Both the position numbers and the translations under genes were made by a program. Shown here piece by piece: positions 41,442-49,904 of a stretch of DNA of 50,604 bases. Every line of letters starts with the position of its first letter. The stretch's first letter is position 1. A model generated the notes under the pieces. It was not told the origin of the DNA. It ran no database searches and worked only from the letters and a program-made list of their open reading frames with translations. This DNA comes from Acidobacteriota bacterium (GTDB lineage Bacteria; Acidobacteriota; Thermoanaerobaculia; Multivoradales; Multivoraceae): positions 1 to 50,604 of the forward strand of contig JAGWAG010000012.1 in NCBI GenBank assembly GCA_021296535.1, in the 5' to 3' direction.

Positions 41442-42497
41442 GTGAGTCTTGAGAGAGAAGCGCCGAGCCTCGGAACCGACCCCTACAGGGCGTGTCTGGC
41501 GTCCGTTCTGGCCGTTGTCCTCTCCGTTTTGGCCGTAGGCGGCTGCGCCCGGGAAGGGACCGGCTACACCTTCATGAACAACCCCTTCTTCGACTTCGCC
41601 CGCGAGGGCTGCATGCAGGCGGCCGCGGACCTCGAGGATGTCGAGTGCCTGTACATCGGGCCCAGCGAACACACGGAGGCGGACCAGATCCAGGTGGTCG
41701 AGGACCTGATCACCCGCCGCGTGGACGGGATCGCCGTGTCGCCGTCGAACGCGACCGCGATGGCGCGGGCGCTCGCGCGGGCAAACGAAGTCGGTATTCC
41801 CGTGATCACGTGGGATTCCGATCTGCTCGCCGAGGACGCCGGGTTGCGGACGACCTACATCGGCACGGAGAACCGGGCGATGGGGGTGGAGCAGGCGAAG
41901 CTGCTGCAGAAGCTGAAACCGGACGGGGGCACGATCTGCATTCAGTCGGGCGGTGCCGCGGCGATGAACCACAACGAGCGGATGCAGGGCTTCCGGGACA
42001 CGCTCGCCGGCGCCGACTCCGGGGAGCCTCCCGGCGAGCGACTCGAAGGCGCGAACGGATGGGCGGAAGTAGCGGCCTGCCCGCTCTACACGAACGACGA
42101 TTTCCCTCTGGCCGTACAGCAGATGGCGGACATCCTGGCCTCGGAGCCGGACCTCGACGTGTTCTCGATCACCGGAGGATTCCCCCAGTTCGTCGACCAG
42201 GCCTACCGGCAGGCAGTTGAACCGTATCGGGAACGAATCGAGTCGAAGGACCTCGTGATCATCGGCGCCGATGTCCTGCCGATGCAGTTGGACCTCCTCG
42301 CCGAGGGCCTGAGCCACGGCCAGGTCGGGCAGCGGCCATACGCGATGGGCTACCGGTCGATGGAGGTGCTGCTCCAGCTGGTCGCCGGCCAGAGCGTCGA
42401 GGACCCGATCTACACTGGCCTGGACGTGCTGACCAGCGCCGGGGACGTAGAGGTCTTCCGGGCAGGGCAAACGGCAGAGGCCGCCGACAGCCGGTAG
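41442..42497 (+). CDS. Periplasmic sugar-binding lipoprotein of the ABC importer
   Basis: This 351-residue protein has a lipoprotein signal with lipobox LAVGGC. The mature part has the two-lobe fold of type I periplasmic binding proteins (pfam Peripla_BP_4): TFMNNPFFDFAREGCMQAAADL, DQIQVVEDLITRRVDGIAVSP, GIPVITWDSDL, GTENRAMGVEQAKLL and IQSGGAAAMNHNERMQGFRD. The start chosen is GTG 41442 with GGAG spaced 6 bases. GTG 41400 and TTG 41436 are in-frame alternatives that lengthen the n-region. It is the binding component for the ATPase and permease just upstream. The sugar or related ligand cannot be named from sequence. Its stop lies 3 bases before the stop of the convergent VWA gene. Confidence 0.88.
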   Translation: MSLEREAPSLGTDPYRACLASVLAVVLSVLAVGGCAREGTGYTFMNNPFFDFAREGCMQAAADLEDVECLYIGPSEHTEADQIQVVEDLITRRVDGIAVSPSNATAMARALARANEVGIPVITWDSDLLAEDAGLRTTYIGTENRAMGVEQAKLLQKLKPDGGTICIQSGGAAAMNHNERMQGFRDTLAGADSGEPPGERLEGANGWAEVAACPLYTNDDFPLAVQQMADILASEPDLDVFSITGGFPQFVDQAYRQAVEPYRERIESKDLVIIGADVLPMQLDLLAEGLSHGQVGQRPYAMGYRSMEVLLQLVAGQSVEDPIYTGLDVLTSAGDVEVFRAGQTAEAADSR

Positions 42498-42500
42498 GCC

Positions 42501-44288
42501 TCAGGGCAGAGCGATCTCTCTCACCAGGTAGCTGCCGCGGCCGGATGCCTCGTCCCGGACGCCGACCGCAAATGCGAAGTCGCCCGGCGGCAGATCGACG
42601 TTCACGACCACCAGGCCCTGCTCCCCGTCCGCCGCGAGCTGGGCCCCTCCGACGTTCAGGGTCTTCTGGCGCATGGGTGTGCGTTCACCGTCTTCGTTCT
42701 CGGCGACCAGGAAGATGCGGACCGCGCCCGCTGAACCGACCGGACCTGGCAGGAGAGCGACTTCGGAAAGCGGCACGCGTACCTCGACCGGAACCGTGGT
42801 CCGGGTGGAGGCCGCCTGCGTCGCAAGCTCGCCAAACGTCACATCGACGTTCAGTGGATTGCTCTGCTCGTTCAACTTCAACGCGGCGTACAGCCGGTCC
42901 GCCAAACGTTGCTCCTCGGACTTCACGATGTACGAACGGCGGTAGCGCACCCGCCACCCCTTCTTGGGCCTGGTGAGCCGGACGTCGATCTGGCGGATGG
43001 GGTGGCGGCGATTCACCGGAGCGCTGTAACCCAGGGAGTAGTAGGAACCGAAGTCCGCGGCGATCTCCTCCAGAGCTTCTTCAGGGTGCGCCTGGTTGAA
43101 TACGGCTCGACCACCCGTTTCATCCGCGAGCAGGCTCAATGTCGCCTGCAGGTTGTCGATCCTCAGGCGGTCGTTCTGATTGCTGGGAACGAGCACGGTC
43201 GAGAGGCGCAGACCGCCCGCTCCGCCCCCGTCCGCGGCGCCAACCGGACCGGCCAGACTCGGATCCACTGACGAAGAGGCCCGGATGCCGCCCGCGTCCA
43301 CCGGGTAGAGCGTCACGCGACTCGCATTACTGAAGGCGCTGAAACGATTGAAGCGCGTCGTCTCGTCCCACTCGAGCTGCCGCGTGTCGGTTTCGGACTG
43401 GCGTTCCGGGCAGATGTCGCCGAGGTAGTGGAACAACTCGGCCCCGGGCCTCTGGGGCAGCCCGTCGCTGACGTAGATCAGCGCCTTCGGCCCGGGCAGA
43501 CCGCCCAGCGCGGTGACCAGCTCGCCGAGGGCCGAGATCGAGGCCGCGGCCCGGGATTGCATCTCCGCCGCGTACTGGTTCGCCGATCCGAGGAAGCTCG
43601 ACCACATATCCACGCAGGGTACGCAGCCAGGTACGTTGGGACTTGCCGTGGGTTGGGCGCACGCCTCGTAGGCTCGCCGGACCTCCCTCAGGATCTGGAG
43701 GCGGAACAGACCGTCGTCGTGGGCAGGGGATCTGGGCTCGGCGCGCAGTTCGTCCAGCGCGTTCATCAACTCGCCGGGATCGGTCGTGAACGGCACCCGG
43801 ACGTTGAGCTCCGGATCGCCGCTGGCAAGCAGGAAACGTATCCCGGCGCCCTGATCCCGGCGGGCGCTCAGGAAGCCGGCGAGGTCCCGCTCGATGCGCA
43901 GCAGATTGGCATGGCGGGTGCGGTAGCGGTCGATGTAGAGCGCCACCATCAACGGCGGGTCCACACCGTCGACTTCCTCCAGGTCGGCACCCTCCAGCCA
44001 CTCCCGGTTGTCTCGCGAGGAGGCGTTCAGGAAGTTCGTGACTTCCATCGACTCGCCCTCTTCGAAGACCTCGAAGTCCTCGACCGAGAGGTCGGAGATC
44101 GGTCGCCCCCTGCGGTCCGTGACGTGAACGTCGATGTTCACGATGTTCACCGTCACCTGTTCGACGATGGTCGCGGCCGGGGTGGCCGGAGGACGCTCCT
44201 GGGCACCGACGCCGGCGATCGTCAAGCCGGATGATGACGCAAACACGAGCCCGGCGAGCCGCGACGTTCGCTGGACGAACGAATACAT
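42501..44288 (-). CDS. Secreted VWA-domain protein (acidobacterial VWFA-related type)
   Basis: This 595-residue secreted protein has a signal peptide (MYSFVQRTSRLAGLVFASSSG.., cut near VGAQ/E). It has the opening typical of the acidobacterial VWFA-related family (VNIVNIDVHVTDRRGRPI, DLSVEDFEVFEEG), a VWA core with MVALYIDRYR and LIYVSDGLPQRPG, and the closing YYSLGYSAP...IDVRLTRPKKGWRVRYRRSY. The usual DxSxS metal site is not intact: the first strand reads YIDRYRTRH. A C-terminal beta domain follows. Its role is unknown, possibly protein binding in the periplasm. The ATG at 44288 is 6 bases after the minus-strand hexamer TATAGT, with no ribosome site. The frame stays open far upstream only as an antisense overprint of two genes. 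Confidence 0.88.
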   Translation of the reverse strand: MYSFVQRTSRLAGLVFASSSGLTIAGVGAQERPPATPAATIVEQVTVNIVNIDVHVTDRRGRPISDLSVEDFEVFEEGESMEVTNFLNASSRDNREWLEGADLEEVDGVDPPLMVALYIDRYRTRHANLLRIERDLAGFLSARRDQGAGIRFLLASGDPELNVRVPFTTDPGELMNALDELRAEPRSPAHDDGLFRLQILREVRRAYEACAQPTASPNVPGCVPCVDMWSSFLGSANQYAAEMQSRAAASISALGELVTALGGLPGPKALIYVSDGLPQRPGAELFHYLGDICPERQSETDTRQLEWDETTRFNRFSAFSNASRVTLYPVDAGGIRASSSVDPSLAGPVGAADGGGAGGLRLSTVLVPSNQNDRLRIDNLQATLSLLADETGGRAVFNQAHPEEALEEIAADFGSYYSLGYSAPVNRRHPIRQIDVRLTRPKKGWRVRYRRSYIVKSEEQRLADRLYAALKLNEQSNPLNVDVTFGELATQAASTRTTVPVEVRVPLSEVALLPGPVGSAGAVRIFLVAENEDGERTPMRQKTLNVGGAQLAADGEQGLVVVNVDLPPGDFAFAVGVRDEASGRGSYLVREIALP

Positions 44289-44294
44289 CCGTTC

Positions 44295-44302
44295 ACTATA
44301 CT
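44295..44302. promoter_or_regulatory. Overlapping divergent -10 elements (ACTATACT)
   Basis: TATACT (44297-44302) ends 7 bases before the ATG of the deacetylase at 44310. On the minus strand TATAGT (44300-44295) ends 6 bases before the ATG of the VWA gene at 44288. Only 21 bases separate the two start codons, and neither gene has a Shine-Dalgarno sequence, so both mRNAs would be leaderless. Confidence 0.6.
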
Positions 44303-44309
44303 GCCGGCA

Positions 44310-45191
44310 ATGGTCTGTACGGGCGGGAGAGCCCCGGTTCACGCGCTTCCTGCCAGGGCAGGGGTTCTTGCTGTCGTCTGTTCCATGGGCGTCGCGTTCG
44401 CGACCGCGGACGCCCAGGTGTCCCGCGCAGACCCGGAGTACACGGGCCCGGACCGGATCGAGGAGTGGTCCGACCGCCGCATCCTCGTCGTCACGCCGCA
44501 TCCGGACGACGAGACGTTCACCTCGGGCGGCACGCTTGCACTGCTGGCCGCCCGGGGGAACGACATCCAGGTCGTCGTCTACACGACGGACAACGCCGGT
44601 TCCCGCGATCCGGAGATGACGAAGGACCGCCTGAAGGCGATCCGCCGGGCCGAAGAGGAAGAAGCCTGCCGCATCCTCGGCATTCCGAAGGAGAACATCC
44701 ACTGGCTGGGGCACGACGACGGCATGCTCGAGTACGTCGACCGCCGCGAACTGACGCGACAGGTAGCCCGTGAGATCCGTCGCTTCAAGCCTCACGCCCT
44801 GTTTTCGGTCGACCCGGGATCGCCGTCGGAGCAGTACCACAAGTCGGATCACCGTTCGGGCGCCATCATCACGGTCGACGCGATCCGGGCGGCACGCTGG
44901 CGGCTCTACTTTCCGGAACTCGAGGCGGAGGGCTTCGACGCCTGGAGCGTGCCGCTCGTCTTCTTCTACTACAGTGCGAATCCGAACTACACGGTCGACA
45001 TCACCGAAGTCGCGGAAAAGAAGGCGCGCGCCTCGGCGGCCCATATCAGTCAGTTCGGTTCCCTGGTCGACCGTTACGATCCCGGAAAAGTGGACGAGCA
45101 GCGAAAGGTGTGGGCGGCCCGTCTGCTGGAACGCGCGGAGCGCGAGAACGACAGGGTGGTAGAGCGATTCCGGCGCTCCGAGGCCTACTGA
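44310..45191 (+). CDS. PIG-L family deacetylase (secreted)
   Basis: This 293-residue protein begins with a signal-peptide-like segment (about 1-36, ending ATADAQ/V). The zinc-binding motif PHPDDE is at 63-68, inside ILVVTPHPDDETFTSGGTL. A later KSDHRSGAIITVDAIRAA block supplies the second histidine pair. PIG-L enzymes are zinc-dependent N-deacetylases acting on N-acetylglucosamine-type groups (GlcNAc-PI, mycothiol and bacillithiol precursors, or glycans). A secreted form suggests a polysaccharide or glycopeptide substrate, an inference. The LLM oxidoreductase starts directly after its stop codon. Confidence 0.88.
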   Translation: MVCTGGRAPVHALPARAGVLAVVCSMGVAFATADAQVSRADPEYTGPDRIEEWSDRRILVVTPHPDDETFTSGGTLALLAARGNDIQVVVYTTDNAGSRDPEMTKDRLKAIRRAEEEEACRILGIPKENIHWLGHDDGMLEYVDRRELTRQVAREIRRFKPHALFSVDPGSPSEQYHKSDHRSGAIITVDAIRAARWRLYFPELEAEGFDAWSVPLVFFYYSANPNYTVDITEVAEKKARASAAHISQFGSLVDRYDPGKVDEQRKVWAARLLERAERENDRVVERFRRSEAY

Positions 45192-46283
45192 GTGGCGGCC
45201 GCGGAACCGGCTTCGAGCCGGGACCTCCCGCCGGCATCGCCCTCGCCTGCCCTCGCGTTGAGCGTTCTGGACCAGTGTCCGATACGGGCCGGGATGACCG
45301 CGGCGGATGCGATCCGGGAGGCGGTCAAGTTGGCTCAGGAGGCGGACCGACTCGGCTACCGCCGTTACTGGCTGGCCGAACACCACAACTCGGAGTCCCT
45401 CGCCTGTGCCGCTCCCGAGGCACTGATCGGACAGGTCGCCGCCGCGACGAAGCGGATGCGGGTCGGTTCGGGCGGTGTGATGCTGAGTCACTACAGCGCG
45501 CTCAAGGTAGCGGAGGTCTTCAGGATGCTGGAGACCCTGTACCCCGGACGAATCGATCTCGGCATCGGTCGGGCGCCGGGTTCGGACCGCCTGACCGCCC
45601 GGATTCTCGCGCACGGCCCTGGCCGACTGGGTGTTCAGCACTACCCGGAGCAGGTCGCCCATCTGCTCGGGTACCTGGGCCGCGGCCACGAGGACGAGCG
45701 ACTGAACGGCGTCCGCGCCATGCCCCAGGGCAACACGCAGCCGGACGTGTGGCTGCTCGGCTCCAGTCTCGGGTCGGCGCGTTTCGCAGCCTGGTTCGGC
45801 TGCCCCTACAGCTTCGCCCACTTCATTCAGCCACGCGACGCCGAAGCCGCGCTCGACCTCTACCGGAGCGAGTACCGGCCGTCCGAGCGTCATCCGGAAC
45901 CTCAGGCAAGCGTCGGCGTGAGCGCGATGGTGGCCGAGACGGAGGACGAGGCGCGCCGGCAGTCGCTCAGCCGGTTCCTCTGGTGGATCCGGTTGACCCA
46001 GGGGCGTCCGGGGCCCTTCCCGAGCCTGGAGGAGGCTGAAGCCTACGAGTTCACGAAGAGCGACCGGCGCGTGATGGAGAAGATGCGGGCCCGAAGTCTG
46101 ATCGGATCGCCGGGCGCCGTCCGGCAACGGGCTGAGGAATTGGCCGGGCGACTGGGTGTGGAAGAACTCGTCGTGCTGACGATCTGTCCCGGTTTCGAGG
46201 CCAGGGTGCGCTCGTACGAACTGCTGGCGGAGGCGGTTGGCATGACCGGACTCCCAGTTGACATCGCCGCCCCTCAAGCCTGA
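45192..46283 (+). CDS. LLM class flavin-dependent oxidoreductase
   Basis: This 363-residue protein is of the bacterial luciferase-like family. Landmarks are LSVLDQCPIRAGMTAADAIREAV, YRRYWLAEHHNSESLACAAPEALIG, VGSGGVMLSHYSALKVAEVFRMLETLYPGRIDLGIGRAPG, and WLLGSSLGSARFAAWFGCPYSFAHF. This is the MsnO8/YtmO-like branch, usually FMN-dependent with an alkanal or similar substrate, but the substrate is not known. The GTG at 45192 immediately follows the stop of the deacetylase, so translation is coupled. The first 20 residues are polar and proline-rich and may not all be translated. It is a different subfamily from the LLM fragment at the start of the window. Confidence 0.9.
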   Translation: MAAAEPASSRDLPPASPSPALALSVLDQCPIRAGMTAADAIREAVKLAQEADRLGYRRYWLAEHHNSESLACAAPEALIGQVAAATKRMRVGSGGVMLSHYSALKVAEVFRMLETLYPGRIDLGIGRAPGSDRLTARILAHGPGRLGVQHYPEQVAHLLGYLGRGHEDERLNGVRAMPQGNTQPDVWLLGSSLGSARFAAWFGCPYSFAHFIQPRDAEAALDLYRSEYRPSERHPEPQASVGVSAMVAETEDEARRQSLSRFLWWIRLTQGRPGPFPSLEEAEAYEFTKSDRRVMEKMRARSLIGSPGAVRQRAEELAGRLGVEELVVLTICPGFEARVRSYELLAEAVGMTGLPVDIAAPQA

Positions 46284-46305
46284 GGATGGATCGAGCCAGC
46301 AGAGT

Positions 46306-46383
46306 GCGCGGCAGAAACCGGGTGCGCCGGCCTTCCGGCCGGCATCCGGCGCGAAGCGCCGGCTTCCGGACCTTCTGCCGCGC
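46306..46383. repeat. 78-bp element with perfect 11-bp inverted ends and two internal hairpins (copy B)
   Basis: GCGCGGCAGAA at 46306-46316 is repeated in inverted orientation as TTCTGCCGCGC at 46373-46383. Inside are ACCGGGTGC and a 7-bp stem GCCGGCC/GGCCGGC with loop TTCC (46326-46343). A second 7-bp stem CCGGCGC/GCGCCGG with loop GAA follows (46346-46362). The left half matches the repeat at 16592-16633. The design is that of two REP-like units facing each other. It lies 70 bases before the S-adenosylhomocysteinase gene. Confidence 0.65.
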
Positions 46384-46452
46384 CAGGAGATGACGACGCC
46401 ATTGCATCTCGCATGAACGGACCCACGCGGTCCCGACTCCGGAGACAAAGAC

Positions 46453-47988
46453 ATGACTCTCGCAGACAGACGGATCGAGGCCGCCCCGGCGGTAGACGAG
46501 TTGGCGCGCAGCGCGGCTTCGGACCTGTTTCGGGCGGCGAGCGGCCTGGACCACCGGGTCGCCGACCTGTCCCTCGCCGACGCCGGTCGGCGGCAGATCG
46601 AACTCGCCGAACACGAGATGCCGGGGCTGATGGAGCTTCGCCGCCGCTATCGCTCGGAACAGCCGCTCGCCGGAGCGCGGATTACCGGCAGCCTGCACAT
46701 GACGGTGCAGACGGCCGTGCTGATCGAGACTCTGGTCGACCTCGGCGCCGAGGTGCGCTGGGCTTCCTGCAACATCTTCTCGACCCAGGACGAGGCGGCC
46801 GCGGCGGTAGTGGTCGGCAGGCCCGAGCGGGGCGGTACCGCGGCGGACCCCAAGGGCGTATCCGTCTTCGCCTGGAAGGGCGAGACGCTGCCGGAGTACT
46901 GGTGGTGCACGCTGCGTGCACTGGACTGGCCGAACGAGGGTGGCCCGACTTTGATCGTCGATGATGGCGGCGACGCCACGCTACTCATCCACCGGGGCGT
47001 CGAGTACGAGCGAAGCGGCGTCGTGCCGGACTTCGATGCCGACACCGAACCGGAGGAATGGGGCGTCATCCTGGAGCTGATCCGTCGCGTCCGAACTTGG
47101 GACGAGCAGTACTTCACGCGGCTGGCCGAGGGTCTCCGGGGGATCAGCGAAGAGACGACGACCGGAGTCCTCCGCCTGTACGAACTGCAGGACGACGGCG
47201 CGCTGCTCTGCCCGGCGATCAACGTCAACGACTCGGTGACCAAGTCCAAATTCGACAACGTCTACGGCTGCCGGCACTCCCTGATCGATGGGATCAACCG
47301 GGCGACGGACCTGATGATCGGCGGCAAGTCGGCGGTCGTCTGCGGCTACGGCGAAGTCGGCAAGGGCTGCGCCCAGTCCCTGCGGGGTCAGGGCTGCCGC
47401 GTGATCGTCACCGAGATCGACCCGATCTGCGCGCTTCAGGCCGCGATGGAGGGCTACCAGGTGGCGCGCCTCGAAGACGTCGTGGAGACCGCCGACATCT
47501 TCGTCACCTGTACCGGCAACAAATCGGTGATCACGGCGGAACTCATGAGCCGGATGAAGGACAAGGCCGTGGTCGGCAACATCGGCCATTTCGACAACGA
47601 AATCGACATTGCCGGACTGAAGCGAATTCCTGGAATCCGCGCCCGCAACATCAAGGACCAGGTCGACGAGTGGATCCTCCCGGACGGCCGCAGCCTGTTG
47701 ATGCTCGCCGAGGGACGCCTGCTGAACCTCGGGTGCGCCACCGGACACCCCAGTTTCGTCATGTCGACCTCGTTCGCCAATCAGGTACTCGCCCAGATCG
47801 ATCTGCACCGTGGCGACGAGGACAGGGAGCGGGTCGTGTCGCTGCTGCCGCGGCACCTCGACGAGGAAGTGGCCCGTCTTCATCTCGACCACCTCGGCGT
47901 TGGCCTGACCGAGTTGACCGAGGAGCAGGCCGAGTACATCGGGGTAGAGAAGGGCGGCCCCTATAAGCGGCACGACTATCGCTATTGA
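46453..47988 (+). CDS. ahcY: S-adenosylhomocysteinase
   Basis: This 511-residue enzyme of the methyl cycle hydrolyses S-adenosylhomocysteine to adenosine and homocysteine. The family blocks are present: [81 protein letters not shown], the NAD motif GYGEVGKG (298-305), [10 protein letters not shown] and the C-terminal [12 protein letters not shown]. It carries the bacterial-type insertion after VEYE(R)SGVVPD and an extra N-terminal segment of about 30 residues, which makes it longer than the usual 430-470. GGAG at 46440-46443 precedes the ATG by 9 bases. No SAH riboswitch is recognisable upstream. Confidence 0.96.
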   Translation: MTLADRRIEAAPAVDELARSAASDLFRAASGLDHRVADLSLADAGRRQIELAEHEMPGLMELRRRYRSEQPLAGARITGSLHMTVQTAVLIETLVDLGAEVRWASCNIFSTQDEAAAAVVVGRPERGGTAADPKGVSVFAWKGETLPEYWWCTLRALDWPNEGGPTLIVDDGGDATLLIHRGVEYERSGVVPDFDADTEPEEWGVILELIRRVRTWDEQYFTRLAEGLRGISEETTTGVLRLYELQDDGALLCPAINVNDSVTKSKFDNVYGCRHSLIDGINRATDLMIGGKSAVVCGYGEVGKGCAQSLRGQGCRVIVTEIDPICALQAAMEGYQVARLEDVVETADIFVTCTGNKSVITAELMSRMKDKAVVGNIGHFDNEIDIAGLKRIPGIRARNIKDQVDEWILPDGRSLLMLAEGRLLNLGCATGHPSFVMSTSFANQVLAQIDLHRGDEDRERVVSLLPRHLDEEVARLHLDHLGVGLTELTEEQAEYIGVEKGGPYKRHDYRY

Positions 47989-48001
47989 CCTTCCAGCACT
48001 T

Positions 48002-48018
48002 GCCGGGTCCGGCCCGGC
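48002..48018 (+). terminator. Short hairpin after ahcY, possible terminator
   Basis: GCCGGG (48002-48007) pairs with CCCGGC (48013-48018) around a 5-base loop, 14 bases after the ahcY stop, and is followed by only two T residues. It is a weak candidate. Confidence 0.3.
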
Positions 48019-48092
48019 TTCCCGGCCTGCGTCCACGACAGCGAACGGCGAGCGGGGGCGTCGCGGCTGCTGCACAAGTCGTTGTTTCTCAG

Positions 48093-48099
48093 TAAGATA
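48093..48099 (+). promoter_or_regulatory. -10-like hexamer TAAGAT before the lytic transglycosylase
   Basis: TAAGAT (48093-48098) ends 9 bases before the ATG at 48108. No Shine-Dalgarno sequence lies between them. A CTGCAC at 48070-48075 could be a weak -35. The geometry suggests a leaderless transcript. Confidence 0.45.
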
Positions 48100-48107
48100 C
48101 GGGCCTC

Positions 48108-49904
48108 ATGATCAAAACTCGCAGTAGCTTGCCCTGGATTCCTGCGCTTGCTTGCAGCGCCCTCCTGACACTCGCGGCGTTCGGGGCCCAGGCCCAGGAG
48201 CGCTACCACCCGGCCATCGATCCAGACCTGTTCCCCGTGCCGGAAAGCCTGGAGCCGGCGGTGGAGTTCTGGAAGAAGGTCTTCGTCACCTACACCAGCG
48301 ACCAGGTCGTTCTCCACGACGAGAGACACCTGGACGTCATCTACAGCGTGGTCGACATGAGCGACCTGCGCACGCTGGGCTCCTCGGAGTTGCAGATCGA
48401 CCGCGCCCGGATCAAACGGGTCCGCGCCGAGATGAGCCGCGTCTCCAGGGCTCTGCGGGATCTTGCGGCGGGCCGGCCGGTGATGAACCTGCCTGCGGAC
48501 CTCCGGTCCATACCCACCCGGATGGAGCATGTGGCGGGTGGCAGGTCCAAGTACCGGCGCGCCGCGGGGATGGTCCGAGGCCAACGGGGACTGCGGAACC
48601 GCTTCGAGGAGGCGATCGAGACTTCCGGCATGTTCATGCCCGGTATCGAAAGAACGCTCTCGGAGTACGGTCTGCCGCTGGAGATCCGCTGCCTGCCGTT
48701 CGTGGAATCCATGTTCAACTACCGGGCACGCTCGAAGGTCGGAGCTTCCGGCGCATGGCAGTTCACCGCCTCGACCGGCCGCGCCTTTCTGCAGATGGAC
48801 GAGGCGGTCGACGCACGCTCGGACGTACTGCTGGCTGCTGCCGGCGCGGCCCGCAAGCTGCGACGGGACTACGAATCTCTCGAAGCCTGGCCGCTGGCCC
48901 TGACCGCGTACAACCACGGCGCGGGCGGTATGGCGCGGGCCGTGCGCCGTCTAGGCACCAGGGATATCGCCGTCGTGGTGGAGAAGTACAAGTCGCGCAC
49001 GTTCGGTTTCGCGTCGCGCAACTTCTACGCCGAGTTCATCGCCGCGGTCATCTCGTACGTCGAGCGCGAGAGTCATTTTCCGAACGTCGAACCGTTCCCC
49101 GAGATCCGCTTCGATGTCGCCCTTCGGGATCGCTACGTGGCCCTGACCGACCTGGCGACGGCGACCGGCGTGGACATGGATCGGCTCGCGGAACTCAATC
49201 CCGCACTGGACCGGACCGTCCTCGCGGGCTCACTCCTCGTGCCGCCGCGCTACCCGCTCCGCGTGCCGCATGGCATGGGCGCACAGTTCGAGCGGGCGTA
49301 CGCCGCCCTGCCGCCGGATCGCAAACCGGACCGCCAGGCCGCATTCGGTTACCGGGTACGGCGGGGCGACACCCTGGGCGGTATCGCGCGCCGCTTCGGC
49401 TCCAGTGTTGCCGAGCTCCAGCGCGCGAACCGACTGCCGAGGGCGGACCGCATCTACATCGGCCAGCGGCTCCGTATCCCACAACGCGGAGCGGGCCGCT
49501 CCGCGCCGGCTCCGGTCCAGAGAGCCGCGCTCGAGGCGCCCGGGGCGACGGCACCGCCGTCCTCCGGCCCCGAGGTGGCGAGCAGCGTCGGGCAGACGAT
49601 CAAGGAGACGGTTCACGTGGTCAGGAGGGGTGAATCCCTGCACCGCATCGCCAGGAAGTACGGCACTTCGGTCCAGGTCCTGACGGCGGCGAACAACCTG
49701 CGACGGCCCGATCTGATCCATGCAGGACAGCGCCTGGTGATTCCGGCGGACGGCAAGGAAGTCCTGTACCGCGTGCGGCAGGGCGACACGCTGAGTCAGT
49801 TGGCGCGCACCTTCCGAACCTCGGCAGCCCGGATCCGCCAGGTGAACGGACTGCGCGGCAATCTGATCGTCGTCGGACAGACGCTCCGCATTCCAGCGGG
49901 ATGA
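48108..49904 (+). CDS. MltD-like lytic transglycosylase with three LysM domains
   Basis: This 598-residue secreted protein has a signal peptide (MIKTRSSLPWIPALACSALL.., cut near AQAQ/E). A helical region follows, then a transglycosylase SLT domain with LPFVESMFNYRARSKVGASGAWQF. Glu 200 in FVES is the expected catalytic acid, and LALTAYNHGAGG is the later family block. Three LysM peptidoglycan-binding repeats follow: about 403-448 (YRVRRGDTLGGIARRFG), 504-546 (HVVRRGESLHRIARKYG) and 551-596 (YRVRQGDTLSQLARTFR). A degenerate LysM-like segment may precede them near 343-385. It would cleave peptidoglycan to 1,6-anhydro products in the periplasm. The amidohydrolase start overlaps its stop (ATGA). 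Confidence 0.92.
   Translation: MIKTRSSLPWIPALACSALLTLAAFGAQAQERYHPAIDPDLFPVPESLEPAVEFWKKVFVTYTSDQVVLHDERHLDVIYSVVDMSDLRTLGSSELQIDRARIKRVRAEMSRVSRALRDLAAGRPVMNLPADLRSIPTRMEHVAGGRSKYRRAAGMVRGQRGLRNRFEEAIETSGMFMPGIERTLSEYGLPLEIRCLPFVESMFNYRARSKVGASGAWQFTASTGRAFLQMDEAVDARSDVLLAAAGAARKLRRDYESLEAWPLALTAYNHGAGGMARAVRRLGTRDIAVVVEKYKSRTFGFASRNFYAEFIAAVISYVERESHFPNVEPFPEIRFDVALRDRYVALTDLATATGVDMDRLAELNPALDRTVLAGSLLVPPRYPLRVPHGMGAQFERAYAALPPDRKPDRQAAFGYRVRRGDTLGGIARRFGSSVAELQRANRLPRADRIYIGQRLRIPQRGAGRSAPAPVQRAALEAPGATAPPSSGPEVASSVGQTIKETVHVVRRGESLHRIARKYGTSVQVLTAANNLRRPDLIHAGQRLVIPADGKEVLYRVRQGDTLSQLARTFRTSAARIRQVNGLRGNLIVVGQTLRIPAG

Noticed and set aside
27175..46428. A shared 15-base string GAACGGACCCACGCG near 27176 and 46415
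   Set aside because: One copy is coding, flanks differ completely, and a match of this size is plausible by chance in GC-rich DNA.
46384..46452. SAH riboswitch upstream of ahcY
   Set aside because: The expected conserved GAGGAGCGCTGC-type core and pairing partner are not visible. There is only a 5-bp hairpin (GGACC/GGTCC at 46419-46433).
42501..46454. A 1317-residue minus-strand frame
   Set aside because: Only the last 595 residues show a real family (VWA). The first 720 are antisense to the well-supported deacetylase and LLM genes, an effect of high GC codon bias.
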